A DNA stretch of 64,000 nt from an uncultured Paracoccaceae bacterium (GTDB lineage: Bacteria; Pseudomonadota; Alphaproteobacteria; Rhodobacterales; Rhodobacteraceae): positions 372,001 through 436,000 of the forward strand of contig CANLYJ010000001.1 of assembly GCA_947495295.1 (NCBI GenBank). The letters are read 5' to 3'. Positions 44,232-52,258 of this stretch are shown here, in pieces (position 1 is the stretch's first letter; every line of letters begins with the position of its first letter). Below the pieces are notes generated by a model. That model did not search any database, was not told the origin of the DNA, and saw only the letters and a list, made by a program, of their open reading frames with translations. The position numbers and the translations under genes are program-made.

Positions 44232-45110
44232 ATGTCAGACGGGTTTGAGGCTGAAAAGGCCAAGGCATCGGCGTGGTTCCGCACCTTGCGCGATGAGATC
44301 GTGGCGGCATTTGAAGGGTTGGAAGATAGCGACCAGAACCAGGGTCCGGCTGGCCGGTTCGAGGTAACGGAAACCACACGGAATGCCGATGACGGGTCTG
44401 ATGCAGGCGGTGGTCTGATGTCCGTCATGCGCGGTGGGCGGGTCTTTGAAAAGGTCGGTGTCAACGTCTCTACCGTTTACGGCCAGTTGGGCGATGCCGC
44501 GCAAAAGGCGATGGCCGCACGCGGCGTGCCCGGCATGGCCGATGATCCGCGGTTCTGGGCCTCTGGTATTTCGCTGGTCGCCCATATGCAAAACCCGCAT
44601 GCGCCTGCCGTGCATATGAACACCCGCATGTTCTGGACCCCGCATGCCTGGTGGTTTGGCGGCGGGTCTGACTTGAACCCATGTATCGAGTATGATGACG
44701 ATACCGCCCATTTCCATGCCACCCAAAAGGCGCATCTGGACCCGCACGGGACCGATCACTACCCCAAGCTGAAAGCATGGGCAGATGAATACTTCTACAT
44801 CCCGCATCGCAACCGGGCACGGGGTGTCGGTGGTATCTTTATGGATGATTATTGCACCGGTGATTGGGCAGCGGATTTCGCCCTGACACAGGATATCGGC
44901 CGCGCATTTCTGCCCGCCTATGTCCCGCTGGTGAAAAAACGCCGCGAGACCGAATGGACCGATGCCGACAAAGACACACAACTTGTGCATCGCGGACTTT
45001 ATGCCGAATACAACCTTGTCTACGACCGGGGCACAAAATTTGGGCTGACCACGGGGCATGATGCCAACGCGGTGTTGATGAGCCTGCCACCGCTGGCCAA
45101 ATGGGTCTAG
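44232..45110 (+). CDS. hemF: Oxygen-dependent coproporphyrinogen III oxidase
   Basis: A 292-residue HemF: oxidative decarboxylation of coproporphyrinogen III to protoporphyrinogen IX using O2. The family signature H-M-N-T-R-M-F-W near residues 121-128 is present, as are G-G-G-S-D-L-N-P near 135-142 and the later F-G-L-T-T-G-H-D at the C-terminus. It is soluble and of normal length. GGGGCAGG-type bases precede the ATG. It is convergent with a small membrane-protein gene and close to hemE and hemC. An FNR-like box upstream suggests oxygen-dependent expression. Confidence 0.95.
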   Translation: MSDGFEAEKAKASAWFRTLRDEIVAAFEGLEDSDQNQGPAGRFEVTETTRNADDGSDAGGGLMSVMRGGRVFEKVGVNVSTVYGQLGDAAQKAMAARGVPGMADDPRFWASGISLVAHMQNPHAPAVHMNTRMFWTPHAWWFGGGSDLNPCIEYDDDTAHFHATQKAHLDPHGTDHYPKLKAWADEYFYIPHRNRARGVGGIFMDDYCTGDWAADFALTQDIGRAFLPAYVPLVKKRRETEWTDADKDTQLVHRGLYAEYNLVYDRGTKFGLTTGHDANAVLMSLPPLAKWV

Positions 45111-45511
45111 TTGTCGGTCCTTAGGAACTTTGCACCACCTACCTGACGTGCAGGTGCTTGATCAGGTTCGGGCGGCGCCACCACAACACGTTCAAACGCT
45201 TCTTTGCGCTGTACCGGCCCTGCCGCCAGATCGCGTAGCAGCATCCCTGCCAATTGCGGAGAAATCTCACCGTTGGAGGCGCGGCTAAGCATCCTTGCAG
45301 CACGGTCCGGCGCAAAATGCACCAATGCGCGGGCCATGCGCATCTGCGGCAGGCCAACGGGCCGTTCCTGCCCGATACCCGCACCTAGGGCGGCGCGTTC
45401 CTGCGGGGTGGCCGGGATAAAGACCAGCCAGGCGATGAGGGCGACCAACAGGCCGGTCATCCCAGCCCGAAAGCCGTGGTAAGCAATGCGTAGTGTCAGT
45501 GGCAAGCGCAT
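45107..45511 (-). CDS. Unrecognised small membrane protein between hemF and hemE
   Basis: A 134-residue protein with one hydrophobic segment (about residues 14-36) after a short basic N-terminus, then a mostly polar tail with Arg, Ala and Pro. The tail would be periplasmic if the segment is an N-in anchor. Start 45511 has CGGAG upstream; ATG 45547 in the same frame lacks a site. The gene follows hemE by 68 bases in the same direction and overlaps hemF by 4 bases at the stop. No family is recognised; a link to heme biosynthesis rests on position only. Confidence 0.65.
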   Translation of the reverse strand: MRLPLTLRIAYHGFRAGMTGLLVALIAWLVFIPATPQERAALGAGIGQERPVGLPQMRMARALVHFAPDRAARMLSRASNGEISPQLAGMLLRDLAAGPVQRKEAFERVVVAPPEPDQAPARQVGGAKFLRTDN

Positions 45512-45579
45512 GCGTGCGGCTCCGTTCTCATGGCGCAAGCCAACCATGGCAATGTGGAAATCTTATGGCATCGCCTGCG

Positions 45580-46611
45580 TCAGCTGCGGACGGTATCGAT
45601 CATCAGTTGCACGTTTTCGGGGTCAGCATCCGGCGTAATCCCATGGCCGAGGTTGAAGATATGCGGCCCCTTGGCGAAACTTTCGCGAATACGCAGGGTT
45701 TCATCGACCAAAGCCTGACCGCCCGTGACCATATGCGACGAGGCCAAATTGCCCTGCACGCAACCATCGGTCTGCACATGTTCGGCGGCCCAGGCCGCAT
45801 CAACGCCATCATCAACTGCGACACAATCTGCACCCGTGGCCTGATGCACGCCCGCAAATTTGTGATCTGCACCACGTGGGAAGACGATAACAGGTGTGCC
45901 GGGGTGCCTGTCTTTGATCGCCTTGGTGATGCGCTGCATCGGGTGGATCGAAAACTCCGTGAAGTCATCGCCCGCCAATGATCCCGCCCAACTGTCGAAG
46001 ATTTTGACAACCTCGGCCCCGGCCTGAATCTGCATGGACAGATATTCGATTGTCGCCTCGGTTATGCGGTGAATAATCCCTTCAAAAACGGGGCGGTTTT
46101 CAGCCTTCAGCAGGTGGGCAGGCCCCTGATCCGGGGTGCCCTGACCGGCGATCATATAGGTCGCAACGGTCCATGGCGCGCCAGCAAAGCCGATCAGCGT
46201 GGTTTCATCCGGCAATTCACGCGACAGGATCTGCACCGTTTCATAGATCGGGCGCAATGTGTCGTGGATATCGTCAACAGGTTTCAGCCTATCAAAATCA
46301 TCTGCTGTGGTGATGGTGGACAGGCGCGGGCCTTCGCCGGTCACAAACCATAAATCCGCGCCAAGCGCTTGTGGGATCAACAAAATATCGGCAAAAAGGA
46401 TCGCGGCATCAAAGCCGTAGCGCCGGATTGGTTGCAGCGTGACCTCTGCCGCCAGATCAGGATTGTAGCACAGTGACAGGAAATCCCCGGCTTGCGCCCG
46501 CGTCGCCTTATACTCCGGCAGGTACCGCCCTGCCTGACGCATCATCCAGATCGGCGGGGTGGGCAATGTTTCGCCGCGAAGGGCGCGAAGGATTGTCTTG
46601 TTTTGCGTCAT
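45580..46611 (-). CDS. hemE: Uroporphyrinogen decarboxylase
   Basis: A 343-residue enzyme converting uroporphyrinogen III to coproporphyrinogen III. Visible hallmarks are [14 protein letters not shown] near residues 20-33, the catalytic Asp in F-A-D-I-L near 73-77, G-F-A-G-A-P-W-T near 141-148 and the end motif F-N-L-G-H-G-I near 320. It is divergent from hemC across 81 bases containing a PpsR-type box. Start 46611 is the usual M-T-Q-N-K-T N-terminus with GGACAGG near it. Confidence 0.96.
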   Translation of the reverse strand: MTQNKTILRALRGETLPTPPIWMMRQAGRYLPEYKATRAQAGDFLSLCYNPDLAAEVTLQPIRRYGFDAAILFADILLIPQALGADLWFVTGEGPRLSTITTADDFDRLKPVDDIHDTLRPIYETVQILSRELPDETTLIGFAGAPWTVATYMIAGQGTPDQGPAHLLKAENRPVFEGIIHRITEATIEYLSMQIQAGAEVVKIFDSWAGSLAGDDFTEFSIHPMQRITKAIKDRHPGTPVIVFPRGADHKFAGVHQATGADCVAVDDGVDAAWAAEHVQTDGCVQGNLASSHMVTGGQALVDETLRIRESFAKGPHIFNLGHGITPDADPENVQLMIDTVRS

Positions 46612-46657
46612 GGCCTGTCCTTTTTTCCTATCCCTAGGTCCCAATTGCGCTTGGTGT

Positions 46658-46675
46658 TGTCAAGCTAGGTTGACA
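46658..46675. promoter_or_regulatory. PpsR/CrtJ-type box between hemE and hemC
   Basis: TGTC-AAGCTAGGTT-GACA is a perfect match to the PpsR consensus TGTC-N10-GACA, and TGTCAA/TTGACA is a perfect inverted repeat. It lies 17 bases before the hemC start and 46 bases before the hemE start. In Rhodobacter sphaeroides the same gene pair belongs to the PpsR regulon. Confidence 0.8.
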
Positions 46676-46692
46676 GGTCTAACACTTGCAAC

Positions 46693-47631
46693 ATGACAAT
46701 GACCAAACCGACCCCCGCCGCACCTTTCAACATCGGTACACGCGGTTCTCCGCTCGCACTCGCACAGGCGCATGAGACACGGGACCGTCTGATGGCGGCC
46801 CATGATTTGCCGCAGGATGCGTTCCGCATTTGCGTGATCAAGGTGACGGGTGATCAGATCCTCGACAAGCCCCTGCGCGAGATTGATGGCAAGGGCTTGT
46901 TCACCCGCGAAATCGAAGAGGCGCTGTTGGCCGGGTCGATTGATATTGCCGTGCATTCCACCAAGGATATGCCGGTTGAACAGCCTGCCGGGCTGATCAT
47001 GGACACTTATTTGCCGCGCGAAGATGTGCGCGATGCGTTTGTGTCGCTGAACTACAGAAGCCTGGCAGATTTGCCCGATGGGGCGGTGGTCGGCACGTCA
47101 TCCACCCGGCGGCGGGCCCAACTGGCTGCGGGTTTTCCCCAGCTGAACGTGGTTGAATTCCGGGGCAATGTGCAGACCCGGCTGAAAAAGCTGGGTGACG
47201 GTGTGGCGGATGCCACGTTTCTTGCGACCGCCGGTTTGCGGCGTCTGGGGATGGATGATGTGCCTTACCACCCTATCGACCCTGACGATATGTTACCTGC
47301 CATCGCCCAAGGGGCGATTGGCATTGAACGGCGTGGTGATGATAACCGGGCGGCGGATTTTCTTTCGGCGATCCATGACGGCCCGACCGGGCAACGTCTG
47401 GCCGCAGAACGGACGCTGTTGGCAGGGCTTGATGGGTCCTGCGAAACGCCAATCGGCGGGCTGGCCGAGATTGTGGATGGCGATCTGCGCCTGCGCGGCG
47501 AAATCCTGCGGCAGGATGGCAGTGAGGTTCTGACAGACGATATGCGCGGGCCTATCGCAGATGGGCCTGCCATGGGGCGGGAAATGGCAGCGCGGCTGCT
47601 TGCGCAGGCCGGTGCGGGTTTCTTCGGCTAA
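46693..47631 (+). CDS. hemC: Porphobilinogen deaminase (hydroxymethylbilane synthase)
   Basis: A 312-residue enzyme that polymerises four porphobilinogens to hydroxymethylbilane. The dipyrromethane cofactor Cys is C250 in G-S-C-E-T-P-I-G-G, and the active-site segment H-S-T-K-D-M-P is near residues 89-95. S-S-T-R-R-R near 136-141 binds the growing chain. The gene overlaps the convergent D-2-hydroxyacid dehydrogenase gene by 4 bases. Probably controlled by PpsR through the box just upstream. Confidence 0.96.
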   Translation: MTMTKPTPAAPFNIGTRGSPLALAQAHETRDRLMAAHDLPQDAFRICVIKVTGDQILDKPLREIDGKGLFTREIEEALLAGSIDIAVHSTKDMPVEQPAGLIMDTYLPREDVRDAFVSLNYRSLADLPDGAVVGTSSTRRRAQLAAGFPQLNVVEFRGNVQTRLKKLGDGVADATFLATAGLRRLGMDDVPYHPIDPDDMLPAIAQGAIGIERRGDDNRAADFLSAIHDGPTGQRLAAERTLLAGLDGSCETPIGGLAEIVDGDLRLRGEILRQDGSEVLTDDMRGPIADGPAMGREMAARLLAQAGAGFFG

Positions 47632-49040
47632 GGCGCAGGAATCACCTTTCCGGGATTGAGGATTCCCTTGGGGTCGAGCGCGGCCTTGATCGCCCGCATC
47701 GCATCAAGCGCAACAGGATCCTTGCGGCGTCGCATTGTTTCCAGCTTGGACACGCCAATCCCGTGTTCGGCGCTGAACGACCCGCCCAATTCCTGCACGA
47801 CATCTTCGACCGCTTCAACCATGGCGTCCATCACCGCCGGATCATTCCGGCTGACATAGCTGGTGTGATGGATATTCCCGTCACCCAGATGTGCGACGAT
47901 CACCTCGGTCGCATCGGGGTCAATTGCTTTCAGGCGCGGGGTCAGCATCGTTTCAAAATCCGCAATTCGGTCCAGCGGCAGGGCGACATCGGTGTTTACA
48001 TAGGTCCCGCCGAAAAACGCGACATGGCCGGCATCCTCGCGGCGCTTCCACATCGCGCTGCGCTGCGCCTCATTCTGGGCGATGACGGCATCCAGAAGGC
48101 GGCCTTCTTCCAGATATGTGGCCAGTGTCGCCTCCAGATGGTCAACGACCGGGGTTTTGCCACTGTCATTTGGAACAGCGTCACGGTTCATCACCGCAGC
48201 CACTTCGATCAGGATGTTGACGTCGTGGGGCTCCTCAAACGGGGGGCGGGCATCAGGGAAAAGGCGCAGATGCGTGTCGATATAGCTGCGTGGCATGTAT
48301 TCGAATGCCTCAACCCCGCCGCCGGTTTCATCCTGCAATCTGTGCAGCAAATCCAGCGCATCACCCAGGCTGGGCACGGCAACCATGGCCGTGGCATAGG
48401 CCTGCGGTTTTGGGCGTAGTTTCAGCACAGCAGCGGTGATGATCCCCAGCGTGCCTTCGGCCCCGATCATCAGATTGCGCAGATCAAGCCCCGAATTGTC
48501 TTTATGCAAGGCCGACATCAGGTTCATGATCTGACCATCGGCCAGCACGACCTCCAACCCCAGACACAGGCCCCGTGTGCTGCCGTAGCGGATAACGTTG
48601 GATCCGCCCGCATTGGTGGATAACAGCCCGCCGATCATCGCTGATCCGCGCGCGCCAAGGGTGAGGGGGAAGATCAGATTATGCGCCTCTGCTGCGTCAT
48701 GCAGGTTGGACAGGATGACACCGGCACCAACGGTGGCGGTGCGGCCTGCGACGTTGATCTCACTGATGGTATTGAGGCGATCCACCGACAACATCAAGGC
48801 GTCTTCAGCCAACGTGGCCCCGGTCAGGCCGGTCTGACCGGAGACTGGCACCACGGCTGTGCCGGTTGCATTGGCAATCTTCAGGATTTCGGCAACCTCT
48901 TGCGCCGTTCCGGGGCGCAAGACGGCGCGTGGGGTGCAGGAATAGGCACCGGTCCAATCCGTGCTATAGGGGGCTGCGGCCGCGCCGGTCAGGACCCGGT
49001 CTTGTCCGATAACAGCTGCGATTTTCTCCAGTTCAGACAT
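47628..49040 (-). CDS. FAD-linked D-2-hydroxyacid dehydrogenase (GlcD/D-2-hydroxyglutarate type)
   Basis: A 470-residue flavoprotein of the vanillyl-alcohol oxidase fold: a PCMH FAD-binding domain (about residues 34-215) with V-V-P-V-S-G-Q-T-G-L-T-G and G-A-E-G-T-L-G-I-I-T, then the FAD-oxidase C-terminal domain with H-L-G-D-G-N-I-H near 383-390 and the closing S-A-E-H-G-I-G near 426-432. Family members oxidise D-lactate, glycolate or D-2-hydroxyglutarate and pass electrons to quinone or electron-transfer flavoprotein. A single chain without GlcE/GlcF neighbours favours the D-2-hydroxyglutarate/D-lactate type. Single gene, convergent with hemC. Confidence 0.88.
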   Translation of the reverse strand: MSELEKIAAVIGQDRVLTGAAAAPYSTDWTGAYSCTPRAVLRPGTAQEVAEILKIANATGTAVVPVSGQTGLTGATLAEDALMLSVDRLNTISEINVAGRTATVGAGVILSNLHDAAEAHNLIFPLTLGARGSAMIGGLLSTNAGGSNVIRYGSTRGLCLGLEVVLADGQIMNLMSALHKDNSGLDLRNLMIGAEGTLGIITAAVLKLRPKPQAYATAMVAVPSLGDALDLLHRLQDETGGGVEAFEYMPRSYIDTHLRLFPDARPPFEEPHDVNILIEVAAVMNRDAVPNDSGKTPVVDHLEATLATYLEEGRLLDAVIAQNEAQRSAMWKRREDAGHVAFFGGTYVNTDVALPLDRIADFETMLTPRLKAIDPDATEVIVAHLGDGNIHHTSYVSRNDPAVMDAMVEAVEDVVQELGGSFSAEHGIGVSKLETMRRRKDPVALDAMRAIKAALDPKGILNPGKVIPAP

Positions 49041-49127
49041 GACCCCTCCGGTTTTTGCTCGTTGTGGTCAAGCTAGCAGAATGCGACCTTGGCGAAAGGT
49101 TTCTTTCAACGGCTGTCAGGGTGAGAA

Positions 49128-49204
49128 TGGTGGCGCGGGGGAGACTTGAACTCCCGACCTCGCGATTATGAGTCGCGCGCTCTAACCAGCTGAGCTACCG
49201 CGCC
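49128..49204 (-). tRNA. tRNA-Met (CAU), elongator type
   Basis: On the minus strand the cloverleaf is complete: acceptor GGCGCGG/CCGCGCC, D arm GCTC-AGCTGGTTA-GAGC, anticodon arm CGCGA-CTCATAA-TCGCG, variable loop, and T arm GGGAG-TTCAAGT-CTCCC, with discriminator A and encoded CCA. The anticodon is CAU. The lack of an initiator-type mismatch at the first acceptor pair excludes initiator tRNA. The lysidine-modified isoleucine tRNA also has CAU in its gene, but the acceptor fits elongator Met better. Confidence 0.93.
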
Positions 49205-49279
49205 GCACCACGCACGCCGATTACGCAAAGGGGCGAACGCTGTCAAACCGATTCTGCGCTGATCGCGGCGTTCCAACCA

Positions 49280-49307
49280 CGTAAGATGGGTTTAAACCCA
49301 TCTTACG
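49280..49307. repeat. Perfect palindrome GTAAGATGGG...CCCATCTTAC, copy 1
   Basis: A 28-bp perfect palindrome centred on TTTAAA, made of arms (C)GTAAGATGGG and CCCATCTTAC(G). It lies 12 bases beyond the cydB stop, where it would act as a terminator or 3' hairpin. The inner 26 bases occur again, identical, at 62720-62745. Confidence 0.85.
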
Positions 49308-49319
49308 GTGCGGCATCTG

Positions 49320-50330
49320 TCAGTCATAACGCAGTTCGGTCGCTTTACCCCGGAAGATCGTGTAGGCGAGCACCGTGTAGGCCATGATCGTCGGCAACAC
49401 GATGCAGGTCCCGATCAGAATGATGAACAGGCTTTCCGGGGCGCTGGCCGCGTCATAGATCGTCAGCTTTTCAGGCACGACATAGGGATAGAAACTGTAG
49501 GCCATCCCGCCAAAGGCCATCACCCAAAGGGCTGTTGCCGCAGCAAAGGGCAGCCATGACCGGCGGTCACCATAAAACGGCATTCGCCGCAGCATCCACC
49601 AGAGCCAGACAACCAATATACCCGACAGAATGGGCAGCGGCGACAGGTAGAGAAATGATGGCCAGCTGAACCATTTATCAAAGATCCGGTCACTGACATA
49701 CGGTGTCGCTAGCGAAATGGCAGCGATCCCCAGTACCAGCCCCCAGATGCCACCCTTGGCCCAGTCGACCGCCTTGCGCTGCAAGTATTCATCTGTTTTG
49801 TGGATCACCCATGTCGCCCCGATGAAGCTGTAACCCACGGTGAGGAACACCGCCGTTAACAGGCCAAATCCGGCATGTGCCCAGCTCCATTCCAGACCCA
49901 TGATATACATACCCAGCATGAAACCCTGCGACAGCGATGTCATCAGCGACCCTGCAAAAAACGCAGTGTTCCATGCGTCTTTATGCGGGGCGGGTGCCTT
50001 GGCCCGAAATTCAAAGGCAACCCCCCGCAGGATCAAACCGATCAGCATGATCGTCACAGGCAGATAAAGCGCTGTCAGGATTTCGCCATGTGCCGCCGGG
50101 AACGCCACCAGCAGCAGCCCGACCGCCAGGACGAGCCACGTTTCATTGGCATCCCAGAACGGCCCGATTGAGGCAATCATCCGGTCCTTTTCGCTGTCAT
50201 CGGCAAAGGGAAACAGAATGCCGACGCCCAGGTCGAACCCATCCAGAACCACGTAGATCAGGATCGACACGCCCATGAGCGCGGCAAAGACGAAGGGAAG
50301 CCAGACGGTTGGGTCACCAAATGTGTTCAT
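49320..50330 (-). CDS. cydB: Cytochrome bd-type quinol oxidase, subunit II
   Basis: A 336-residue membrane protein with about eight to nine hydrophobic segments. The N-terminal W-L-P-F-V-F-A-A-L-M-G-V-S-I-L-I-Y-V-V-L-D-G-F-D-L-G-V-G core (key residues D-G-F-D-L-G) and W-D-A-N-E-T-W-L-V near residues 54-62 are typical of CydB/CioB. It pairs with CydA to form the oxidase. The gene starts 5 bases after cydA. No CydX-like small gene is seen before the palindrome. Confidence 0.94.
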   Translation of the reverse strand: MNTFGDPTVWLPFVFAALMGVSILIYVVLDGFDLGVGILFPFADDSEKDRMIASIGPFWDANETWLVLAVGLLLVAFPAAHGEILTALYLPVTIMLIGLILRGVAFEFRAKAPAPHKDAWNTAFFAGSLMTSLSQGFMLGMYIMGLEWSWAHAGFGLLTAVFLTVGYSFIGATWVIHKTDEYLQRKAVDWAKGGIWGLVLGIAAISLATPYVSDRIFDKWFSWPSFLYLSPLPILSGILVVWLWWMLRRMPFYGDRRSWLPFAAATALWVMAFGGMAYSFYPYVVPEKLTIYDAASAPESLFIILIGTCIVLPTIMAYTVLAYTIFRGKATELRYD

Positions 50331-50335
50331 CTTAC

Positions 50336-51724
50336 CTACTCCGCTGGTACGGCGCGTGCGACCGCCGCTTCGGATTGTGGGGTTCTCGGGTCGATCCGCT
50401 CACCCCGTGACATGCGCCGCGCCAGATAGAAAATGACCGAGATATAGGCCACCATCAGCACGGCATAGACAGCCAGATAAGCGATCAAGGTGGACAAGAC
50501 CATCGGGGCGGGCACGTCTGCCACGGCTTCCTTGGTGCTCATCACACCTTGGACCAGCCAGGGTTGGCGACCAATCTCGGTTGTGTACCAACCCGCGAGG
50601 GTGGCGACCCAGCCGCTAAAGCTCATGCCCACGAGCACATAAAGCACCGGCCTGGGCAACCCTTCGACCCCGCGTGATTTACGTAGCATCATCGCGGATG
50701 CCCCCCAGCTGACCAGCAACATTAGCAGCCCAGTGCCGACCATCACCCGGAAGGACCAGAAGACAGGATTGACCGGCGGGTGCAAAACCTCACCATTTTC
50801 GCCGATGAAGTCATTCAAACCCTTCACCTCACCATTCCAGTCATGGGTCAGGATGAATGATGCCAATTTGGGAATCGCGATTTCAAAGCGGTTCTCGCGC
50901 GCTTCTTCGTCCGGCAGGGCAAAGAGGACCAGCGGCACGCCGGTATCCGTTTCCCAATTGCCTTCCATCGCAGCGACTTTGGCGGGCTGATATTCCTTGG
51001 TGTTCAGCCCGTGAAAATCACCCAGCAGAATTTGCAGCGGGATCAGCAAGGCGGCAGCATAGACAGCCGTTTTCAAGGCCACCCGCACACCTTCAGTGCG
51101 CCCGCCGATCAACCAGCGGAAGGCACTGATCCCCGCGATGAGGAAGCTGACGGTCAGGAAGCTCGCCAGAACCATATGGGCAAAACGGTAAGGCATCGAT
51201 GGGTTAAAGATAATCGCCCACCAGTCGGTCGCGTGGGCCACGCCGTCAATCATCTCAAACCCTTGGGGGGTGTGCATCCAGGAGTTCAACACGATGATCC
51301 AGAAGGCCGACATCATGGTGCCGAATGCCACAAGGAAGGTGGCCGTTGTGTGCAACCAGTTGGGCACGCGTGAAAAACCGAACAGCATGATACCCAAGAA
51401 CACGGCCTCAAGGAAAAATGCCGTCATGATTTCATAGGCCAGCAGCGGCCCGGCGATATTGCCCACTTTTTCCATGAATCCGGGCCAGTTGGTACCAAAT
51501 TGGAAGGACATGGTGATGCCCGACACAACGCCAAGCGCAAAGGAAAGGGCAAAGATTTTTACCCAGAACCGATAGGCATCCATCCAGCGTTCCTGCCGGG
51601 TCTGGTTATACCGGATCTTGAAAAACAACAGCACCCAGCCGAGTGCGATGGTAATCGTCGGAAACAGGATGTGGAATGAAATATTCGCCGCAAATTGAAT
51701 GCGCGATAGCAGCAGGGTTTCCAT
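50336..51724 (-). CDS. cydA: Cytochrome bd-type quinol oxidase, subunit I (CioA-like)
   Basis: A 462-residue heme-binding membrane subunit that oxidises quinol and reduces O2 without pumping protons. Heme-ligand candidates are H18 in S-F-H-I-L-F-P, the His in P-Y-R-F-A-H-M-V near residue 185 and the Met in Q-G-V-M near 394; the G-R-Q-P-W motif is near 384-388. The Q-loop is short, as in the cyanide-insensitive (CIO) branch, and the chain is shorter than enteric CydA. AAGGAGT-like bases precede the start. It is divergent from hiuH. Confidence 0.94.
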   Translation of the reverse strand: METLLLSRIQFAANISFHILFPTITIALGWVLLFFKIRYNQTRQERWMDAYRFWVKIFALSFALGVVSGITMSFQFGTNWPGFMEKVGNIAGPLLAYEIMTAFFLEAVFLGIMLFGFSRVPNWLHTTATFLVAFGTMMSAFWIIVLNSWMHTPQGFEMIDGVAHATDWWAIIFNPSMPYRFAHMVLASFLTVSFLIAGISAFRWLIGGRTEGVRVALKTAVYAAALLIPLQILLGDFHGLNTKEYQPAKVAAMEGNWETDTGVPLVLFALPDEEARENRFEIAIPKLASFILTHDWNGEVKGLNDFIGENGEVLHPPVNPVFWSFRVMVGTGLLMLLVSWGASAMMLRKSRGVEGLPRPVLYVLVGMSFSGWVATLAGWYTTEIGRQPWLVQGVMSTKEAVADVPAPMVLSTLIAYLAVYAVLMVAYISVIFYLARRMSRGERIDPRTPQSEAAVARAVPAE

Positions 51725-51820
51725 GTGTCCTCGACTCCTTTTTGGCCGTATTCGCCGTTGGTTCTCATATAGCTGTTAACGGGCTGTGATCAGGGGGGGT
51801 GCGACAGCACAGCGCGGTTC

Positions 51821-51837
51821 TTTGGAATTATTCTAAA
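51821..51837. promoter_or_regulatory. Possible Irr (ICE) box between cydA and hiuH
   Basis: TTTGGAATTATTCTAAA differs at one position from a perfect TTTAGAA-N3-TTCTAAA inverted repeat, the form described for Irr sites in alphaproteobacteria. It lies 97 bases before cydA and 77 bases before hiuH. Confidence 0.4.
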
Positions 51838-51913
51838 AAGCACGAAACGATTGGAAAGTTGCGTGACATCCCGCGCAATTTCCGAAACGATTATAGCAAT
51901 GAGGGAGGACAGT

Positions 51914-52258
51914 TTGACAGGATATTTAACAACACATGTGCTGGACACGGCCAGTGGTCTGCCTGCGGCAGGCATGACCGTCGATTTGTACCAGTTGGAC
52001 GGCGATACCCGGACCCATCTGGTCAAGATGATCACCAATGATGACGGGCGCACCGATAGCCCGATCTTGCCGCAAAGCGATTTTGCCGTGGGGCGGTATG
52101 AACTGGTGTTTCAGGCCGGGGCCTATTTCGGGCGCGACGATGATCCGGCGTTTCTGGATGACATCCCGATCCGGTTCGGGATCAATGATCCCACATCGCA
52201 TTACCATGTGCCGCTGCTTGTCTCGCCCTTCAGCTTTTCGACTTATCGGGGCAGTTGA
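51914..52258 (+). CDS. hiuH: 5-hydroxyisourate hydrolase
   Basis: A 114-residue transthyretin-related protein that hydrolyses 5-hydroxyisourate in urate breakdown. It has the N-terminal H-V-L-D motif with its catalytic His at residue 8, the central R in D-G-R-T, H-Y-H-V-P-L-L-V-S-P near residues 96-105, and the C-terminal signature Y-R-G-S. TTG 51914 is chosen because GGAGG is 5 bases upstream and the protein then begins at the family start; ATG 51899 has no site. It overlaps rbsD as TGATG. Probably cytoplasmic. Confidence 0.92.
   Translation: MTGYLTTHVLDTASGLPAAGMTVDLYQLDGDTRTHLVKMITNDDGRTDSPILPQSDFAVGRYELVFQAGAYFGRDDDPAFLDDIPIRFGINDPTSHYHVPLLVSPFSFSTYRGS

Noticed and set aside
49128-49204. 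tRNA with CAU anticodon as isoleucine (lysidine) or initiator tRNA
   Set aside because: The paired first acceptor position excludes initiator; the acceptor and D-arm fit elongator tRNA-Met better, although isoleucine cannot be fully excluded by eye.
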